Of a stretch of DNA of 9,418 nucleotides, positions 6,156-9,418 are shown in pieces. The stretch is from an uncultured Leptolyngbya sp. (GTDB lineage Bacteria > Cyanobacteriota > Cyanobacteriia > Phormidesmidales > Phormidesmidaceae): assembly GCA_937899365.1 (NCBI GenBank), contig CALBPH010000040.1:1-9418 (forward strand). The letters are read 5' to 3'. Each line of letters opens with the position of its first letter. Within the stretch, counting starts at the first letter, position 1. The notes beneath the pieces were generated by a model, which was not told the origin of the DNA, did not search any database, and saw nothing but the letters and a program-made list of their open reading frames with translations. Both the position numbers and the translations under genes were made by a program.

Positions 6156-8641
6156 TGGCCGATTTGCCCGACTGGCTCCGTCTACAAAAAGCCCTGAGCG
6201 TTGAAGCTGAAACAGGGTTTAACGATTTACAGGGCCATCAAAGGCGATTTAGCGAGTTTTTACGAGATAGCTTGCGCGTATCTCCCAGCAACCTCCCCAC
6301 CATTGATCAAGAGCGGTGGCGCACCCTTGGCGAAGACTTTGATAAGTACAGTGCCCTGAGCTTTGCCCAGCGACAGCATTTAGTGGCCGACACCCGACGG
6401 TTTTTGCAACAGAGCCGTCAGATATTAGACAAGCCGAGCCCTAAAGTGACTGAGGCATCGGGCAGTCCGGTGCAAAAATCTAACCCACGGCCCAAAACAA
6501 AGTCCCTAATCGCCAAAGTCCCTAACCTGCCCCGCTCAGGTCACCCCCTAGACCCGCCCTTAACCTACCTGAAAGGCATGGGGCCCAAAAACAGTGAACG
6601 ACTCGCCAAGCTAGGACTATATACGGTGCGGGATGTTCTCTACTATTATCCCCGCGAACATATCGACTATGCCCGGCAGATCAAAATTCGAGATCTAAAG
6701 GCCGGTGAAACCGTAACTGTGGTGGGTACGGTACGACGCTGCAACTGCTTCAACAGCCCTCGTAATGCCAAACTGACTATCTTTGAGCTCAGCCTCTATG
6801 ACGGCACCGGCACCCTCAAGATCAGTCGGTTCTTTGCCGGAGCACGCTTTCGAAATCGAGGTTGGCAAGAGCGTCAAAAACGTCTCTACCCTGTGGGCGC
6901 AACCCTGGCAGCGTCGGGGCTGGTAAAAAAAGGTAAATATGGCATCACCCTAGATGACCCCGACTTAGAAGTATTAGGGGATGCCCACGCCCCCATTGAC
7001 TCCACCACGGTCGGTCGGGTGGTGCCAGTATATCCCCTCACAGAAGGCGTGACTGCCCCCCTCGTGCGTCAAGCGGTCGTGGCCGCTTTACCCAATGCCG
7101 TCGAAATTCGCGACCCGTTTCCGGCGACGTTACGAGAGGAGCATGGGCTGATCCAACTTCCTGTGGCCATCGCCCAGATCCACTTTCCCCCTGATAGCGA
7201 CACCTTAGCCCTGGCTCGCCGTCGTCTAGTGTTCGATGAATTTTTCTACTTGCAGCTAGGCCTACTGTCTCGTCGTCAACAGCAGCAGGCCCAAACCCAA
7301 GTCCACATGGCCCCCACCGGCAAACTCATTGATCAGTTCTATGATGTGCTGCCCTTTAAGCTGACCGGGGCTCAGGATCGGGTAGTGCAGGAAATTTTGG
7401 TGGATCTGCAACAGTCAACCCCAATGAATCGGCTGGTGCAGGGGGATGTCGGTTCAGGAAAAACCGTTGTCGCCGTCGTGGCTATTTTGGCCGCCATCCA
7501 GGCCGGGTATCAGGCCGCACTTATGGCCCCGACCGAGGTGCTGGCAGAACAGCACTATCGCAAGTTAGTGGAATGGTTTAATCTGCTGCATTTACCTGTA
7601 GAACTGCTGACGGGCTCCACTAAAACCGCTAAACGTAGACAAATCCATTCCGAGTTAGAAACCGGAGAGTTGTCCATATTGGTGGGCACCCATGCCCTAA
7701 TTGAAGACCCAGTAAAATTTAGCCGATTGGGCCTGGTCACCATCGATGAACAACATCGGTTTGGCGTTGCCCAACGGGCAAGACTCCAGCAAAAGGGCGA
7801 CAATCCCCACGTCCTGACCCTGACCGCCACCCCCATACCCCGCACCTTGGCTTTAACGCTCCATGGCGATCTAGACGTCAGTCAAATTGATGAGCTACCC
7901 CCGGGGCGTAAACCCATTCAAACAACGTTATTAGCGGGGCGCGATCGCAACCATGCCTATGACCTGATCCGCCGAGAAATTGCCCAGGGCAGACAGATTT
8001 ATATTGTGCTGCCCCTGGTAGACGAATCTGAAAAACTAGACCTGCGTTCCGCCATCGAAGAACATCAGCGCCTCAGCGAGGTGGTTTTTGCTGAGTTTCA
8101 GGTAGGTCTGCTCCATGGCCGCATGAGCTCTGCCGACAAGGACGCTGCAATTACAGCCTTTCGCGATCGCAAAACCCAAATTTTGGTCTCTACCACCGTC
8201 GTGGAAGTCGGGGTGGACGTTCCCAACGCTAGCGTTATGCTCATTGAGCATGCTGAACGTTTTGGCCTTTCCCAGCTCCATCAGCTGAGGGGGCGGGTGG
8301 GTCGAGGGGCTGACCAGTCCTATTGCTTGCTCATGAGTAGCAGCAAAAGTGAAACAGCCATACAGCGACTGAGGGTGTTAGAACAATCCCAGGATGGTTT
8401 CTTTATTGCTGAAATGGACCTGCGGTTTCGGGGTCCAGGCCAGGTACTGGGTACGCGTCAGTCGGGTCTGCCAGACTTCGCCCTGGCTAGCTTAGTTAAC
8501 GATCAAGCGGTGCTAGAGATGGCCCGTAAAGCCGCTGAAAAACTTATTCAGCAAGATCCGAGCTTAGAGCTTTGGCCACTGATCAAAAAAGAGTTAACTC
8601 GTCGCTACGAGAAACTTATGGGCGGGGCGATTTTCACCTAG
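6155..8641 (+). CDS. recG: ATP-dependent DNA helicase RecG
   Basis: RecG is a superfamily 2 double-strand DNA translocase that remodels stalled replication forks and branch-migrates Holliday junctions. The wedge/OB domain begins near residue 135 with PLTYLKGMGPKNSERLAKLG and PREHIDY. The motor shows the Q-motif-like FKLTGAQ (401-407), Walker A GDVGSGKT (430-437), APTEVLAEQH (458-467), motif II DEQH (531-534), motif III TATPIPRTLA (558-567), STTVVEVGVDVPNA (679-692) and motif VI QLRGRVGRG (710-718). The TRG translocation region RFRGPGQVLGTRQSG follows at 757-771. All catalytic residues are intact. At 828 residues it exceeds E. coli RecG (693), mainly through an N-terminal extension of about 130 residues with two helical stretches and a basic Pro/Ser/Lys linker. 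Extensions of this kind occur in cyanobacterial RecG. The ATG overlaps the upstream stop (TAATG) and has no good ribosome site of its own, so translation is probably coupled. No clear terminator follows. Confidence 0.97.
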   Translation: MADLPDWLRLQKALSVEAETGFNDLQGHQRRFSEFLRDSLRVSPSNLPTIDQERWRTLGEDFDKYSALSFAQRQHLVADTRRFLQQSRQILDKPSPKVTEASGSPVQKSNPRPKTKSLIAKVPNLPRSGHPLDPPLTYLKGMGPKNSERLAKLGLYTVRDVLYYYPREHIDYARQIKIRDLKAGETVTVVGTVRRCNCFNSPRNAKLTIFELSLYDGTGTLKISRFFAGARFRNRGWQERQKRLYPVGATLAASGLVKKGKYGITLDDPDLEVLGDAHAPIDSTTVGRVVPVYPLTEGVTAPLVRQAVVAALPNAVEIRDPFPATLREEHGLIQLPVAIAQIHFPPDSDTLALARRRLVFDEFFYLQLGLLSRRQQQQAQTQVHMAPTGKLIDQFYDVLPFKLTGAQDRVVQEILVDLQQSTPMNRLVQGDVGSGKTVVAVVAILAAIQAGYQAALMAPTEVLAEQHYRKLVEWFNLLHLPVELLTGSTKTAKRRQIHSELETGELSILVGTHALIEDPVKFSRLGLVTIDEQHRFGVAQRARLQQKGDNPHVLTLTATPIPRTLALTLHGDLDVSQIDELPPGRKPIQTTLLAGRDRNHAYDLIRREIAQGRQIYIVLPLVDESEKLDLRSAIEEHQRLSEVVFAEFQVGLLHGRMSSADKDAAITAFRDRKTQILVSTTVVEVGVDVPNASVMLIEHAERFGLSQLHQLRGRVGRGADQSYCLLMSSSKSETAIQRLRVLEQSQDGFFIAEMDLRFRGPGQVLGTRQSGLPDFALASLVNDQAVLEMARKAAEKLIQQDPSLELWPLIKKELTRRYEKLMGGAIFT
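7941..7948. repeat. HIP1 octamer in recG (first)
   Basis: GCGATCGC inside the recG motor domain, between the codons for helicase motifs III and VI. Confidence 0.9.
8163..8170. repeat. HIP1 octamer in recG (second)
   Basis: GCGATCGC 215 bases after the previous copy, followed by AA as in the 908 copy. Confidence 0.9.
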
Positions 8642-8720
8642 CGATCAGCCTCTAGAGGGCATACCAAATCTGAATGCGTTAAGCCCAATTCAAAATAGCC
8701 AATTCTGCAGGGTCACTCCC

Positions 8721-8954
8721 TTATGAATGTCCTCGACTGAAGCGCCCCTTATCGCCGGCCTGAAACAAGGCCAGCAACCCCGCTGTCCCCACCATGCCAA
8801 CCGCTAAACCAAACCCAAGCCATAGACCGAAGGGTAACGCCACCGAACGAAAGGCAAGGAACTGTAGCGACACAGGGGTAGCATTTTGAACTGAGAGAAC
8901 TGCGATCGCAACCACCAACACCGCCGGAAGCACCACAAGCAAAAATTTAGTCAT
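8721..8954 (-). CDS. LapA/DUF1049-type small membrane protein
   Basis: From the chosen ATG this is a 77-residue protein with two hydrophobic helices. Helix 1 (about 5-22, LLVVLPAVLVVAIAVLSV) is followed by QNATPVSLQFL, the conserved short turn of the LapA (DUF1049) domain, and by helix 2 (about 40-64), which is Gly/Leu/Ala-rich. It ends in a short charged tail. It should lie in the inner (or thylakoid) membrane. In E. coli the LapA relative works with LapB in lipopolysaccharide assembly control; the role of cyanobacterial members is unknown and I assign none. The start at 8954 is preferred because GGTGA lies 4 bases upstream and complements the 16S tail. An ATG six codons earlier (8972) has no such site. 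The gene faces recG with 79 bases between the two stops, a stretch holding only a weak 4-bp hairpin (8709-8721) and a small palindrome CCTCTAGAGG (8649-8658). Confidence 0.8.
   Translation of the reverse strand: MTKFLLVVLPAVLVVAIAVLSVQNATPVSLQFLAFRSVALPFGLWLGFGLAVGMVGTAGLLALFQAGDKGRFSRGHS
8902..8909. repeat. HIP1 octamer in the LapA-like gene
   Basis: GCGATCGC over the part of the gene that encodes helix 1. Confidence 0.9.
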
Positions 8955-9025
8955 ATCGTCACCAGACAACATAAAACCAACTTACAGCTGCCACGCTAGC
9001 ATCCCTAAACTGGCAATTTAAAGCA

Positions 9026-9057
9026 GTTAAGCCCCCACCCGCAGGCAGAGGCTTAAC
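9026..9057. repeat. 8-bp inverted repeat, possible operator
   Basis: GTTAAGCC (9026-9033) is the exact reverse complement of GGCTTAAC (9050-9057), with a 16-base loop. Its right arm overlaps the -35 of the candidate promoter at 9053-9080. No T run follows on either strand. Confidence 0.4.
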
Positions 9058-9080
9058 CAAGTTTAGGTTTTAGATATAGT
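9053..9080 (+). promoter_or_regulatory. Candidate rightward promoter
   Basis: TTAACC (9053-9058, four of six) and TATAGT (9075-9080, five of six) are 16 bases apart. It would transcribe toward the window edge with a leader of more than 330 bases, since no gene starts before the end. Confidence 0.25.
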
Positions 9081-9132
9081 AGAGTCTGTATAGGATGCTG
9101 GCCAACCACCTGTGTTAAGGGGGGTCAGCCCA

Positions 9133-9179
9133 TAGTTAGGTTTCTGTATAAGTTGTTCGTATGAACTACACCTAAACTA
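9133..9179 (+). ncRNA. Possible structured leader or small-RNA segment
   Basis: TAGTTAGGT (9133-9141) pairs with ACCTAAACTA (9170-9179) with one bulged base. Within it GTTC (9155-9158) pairs with GAAC (9163-9166) over a GTAT loop. A further AGTTTAGGT at 9060-9068 is the exact complement of ACCTAAACT, so an alternative long-range pairing exists. I match this to no known RNA family. Confidence 0.2.
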
Positions 9180-9317
9180 ACTCGGTGACTTGGCAACGTC
9201 CATAAACACAATGTAAGAATCTTTAAAGCAATACTAAAGCCAGCGTTACTCTCAGTATCTTTTCGGACTCAACGCTGCCTGCGGGCATCAATCCGCCAAG
9301 CTAACGATGACAGATTT

Positions 9318-9368
9318 CCCCCCTAAGCCCCCGAGGAGTTAAGAGCGTGCACAGGCAGGCTAGGGGGG
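9318..9368. repeat. C-rich/G-rich imperfect palindrome at the right edge
   Basis: CCCCCCTAAGCC (9318-9329) pairs with GGCTAGGGGGG (9358-9368), eleven pairs with one bulged A and a 28-base loop. C-run/G-run palindromes of this type recur as intergenic repeats in many filamentous cyanobacteria. Whether this is one of a genome-wide family cannot be seen here. Confidence 0.4.
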
Positions 9369-9389
9369 GTAGATAGGGCTGGAGTGGGG
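9363..9389 (+). other. G-quadruplex-type tract
   Basis: A run of seven G (9363-9369), GGG (9376-9378) and GGGG (9386-9389) fit the G3-N1-7 quadruplex pattern, with loops of 1, 6 and 7 when the first run is split. Two more G runs follow (9401-9404 and 9409-9411), and the last 60 bases are almost pyrimidine-poor. Confidence 0.4.
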
Positions 9390-9418
9390 TAGCAGAGGAC
9401 GGGGAGGAGGGAGAGAGG

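Larger units (their letters stand above)
8973..9418. other. Right-edge region without a supported gene
   Basis: Both strands are broken by stops in all frames at short intervals, and I find no tRNA, tmRNA, RNase P or SRP RNA core motif. The stretch holds inverted repeats, one candidate rightward promoter and a G-rich end, listed separately. It may be the leader of a gene beyond the right edge, or the upstream region of the LapA-like gene. Confidence 0.6.

Noticed and set aside
8649..8721. Terminator for recG and the LapA-like gene in their convergent spacer
   Set aside because: Only a 10-bp palindrome without loop and a 4-pair AGGG/CCCT hairpin are present, with no adequate T run on either strand.
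9240..9300. tRNA-like or other stable RNA gene near TTCGGACTCAACG
   Set aside because: It lacks a T-loop GGTTCRA core and no cloverleaf arms can be formed around it.
1..9418. Defence system, CRISPR array, prophage or insertion sequence
   Set aside because: No spaced direct repeats, transposase, integrase, nuclease or toxin-antitoxin pair is visible; the gene content is housekeeping.

Overview
This window reads as ordinary chromosomal housekeeping DNA from a cyanobacterium. The case rests on six copies of the octamer GCGATCGC (the HIP1 repeat typical of cyanobacterial genomes), a cofG-type deazaflavin synthase, a proline-rich PilT of the cyanobacterial PilT2 kind, a short-form EF-Ts, a RecG with an N-terminal extension of about 130 residues, and a small LapA/DUF1049 membrane protein. 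I see no tRNA, rRNA, CRISPR array, transposase, phage gene or toxin/defence module. If something undescribed is here, it lies in the uncharacterised gene coupled to recG and in the regulatory DNA between genes.

Layout, left to right. Positions 1-379 hold no convincing gene, but do hold an 83-codon open frame without a normal start that ends in a terminator-like hairpin. cofG (+, about 389-1354) makes the 5-deazaflavin FO with its partner CofH. It faces pilT (-, 1440-2660), the retraction ATPase of type IV pili. A strong 17-pair hairpin lies inside the last codons of cofG, where the two genes converge. The 343-bp divergent region 2661-3003 carries a near-consensus CRP-type palindrome on the pilT side and a likely promoter for rpsB on the other.

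rpsB (3004-3894) and tsf (4036-4761) form the usual S2/EF-Ts pair. The spacer between them holds a perfect 12-bp inverted repeat that also forms a TTGACA-17-TATCAG promoter, then a second hairpin. A clear intrinsic terminator follows tsf. Next comes a second transcription unit: a 399-residue protein of unknown function (4956-6155) overlaps recG (6155-8641) by one base (TAATG), so the two are probably translationally coupled. The unknown protein and the RecG N-terminal extension share a short LSxxQRxxL motif.

A small two-helix membrane protein (-, 8721-8954) faces recG. The last 446 bases hold no gene that I can support. They contain a possible rightward promoter with an inverted repeat, a structured segment, and a C-rich/G-rich palindrome running into a G-quadruplex-type tract at the window edge.

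Functionally the genes are not one pathway: deazaflavin cofactor, pilus motility, translation, and replication-fork repair sit side by side. The two firm operonic units are rpsB-tsf and unknown-recG.
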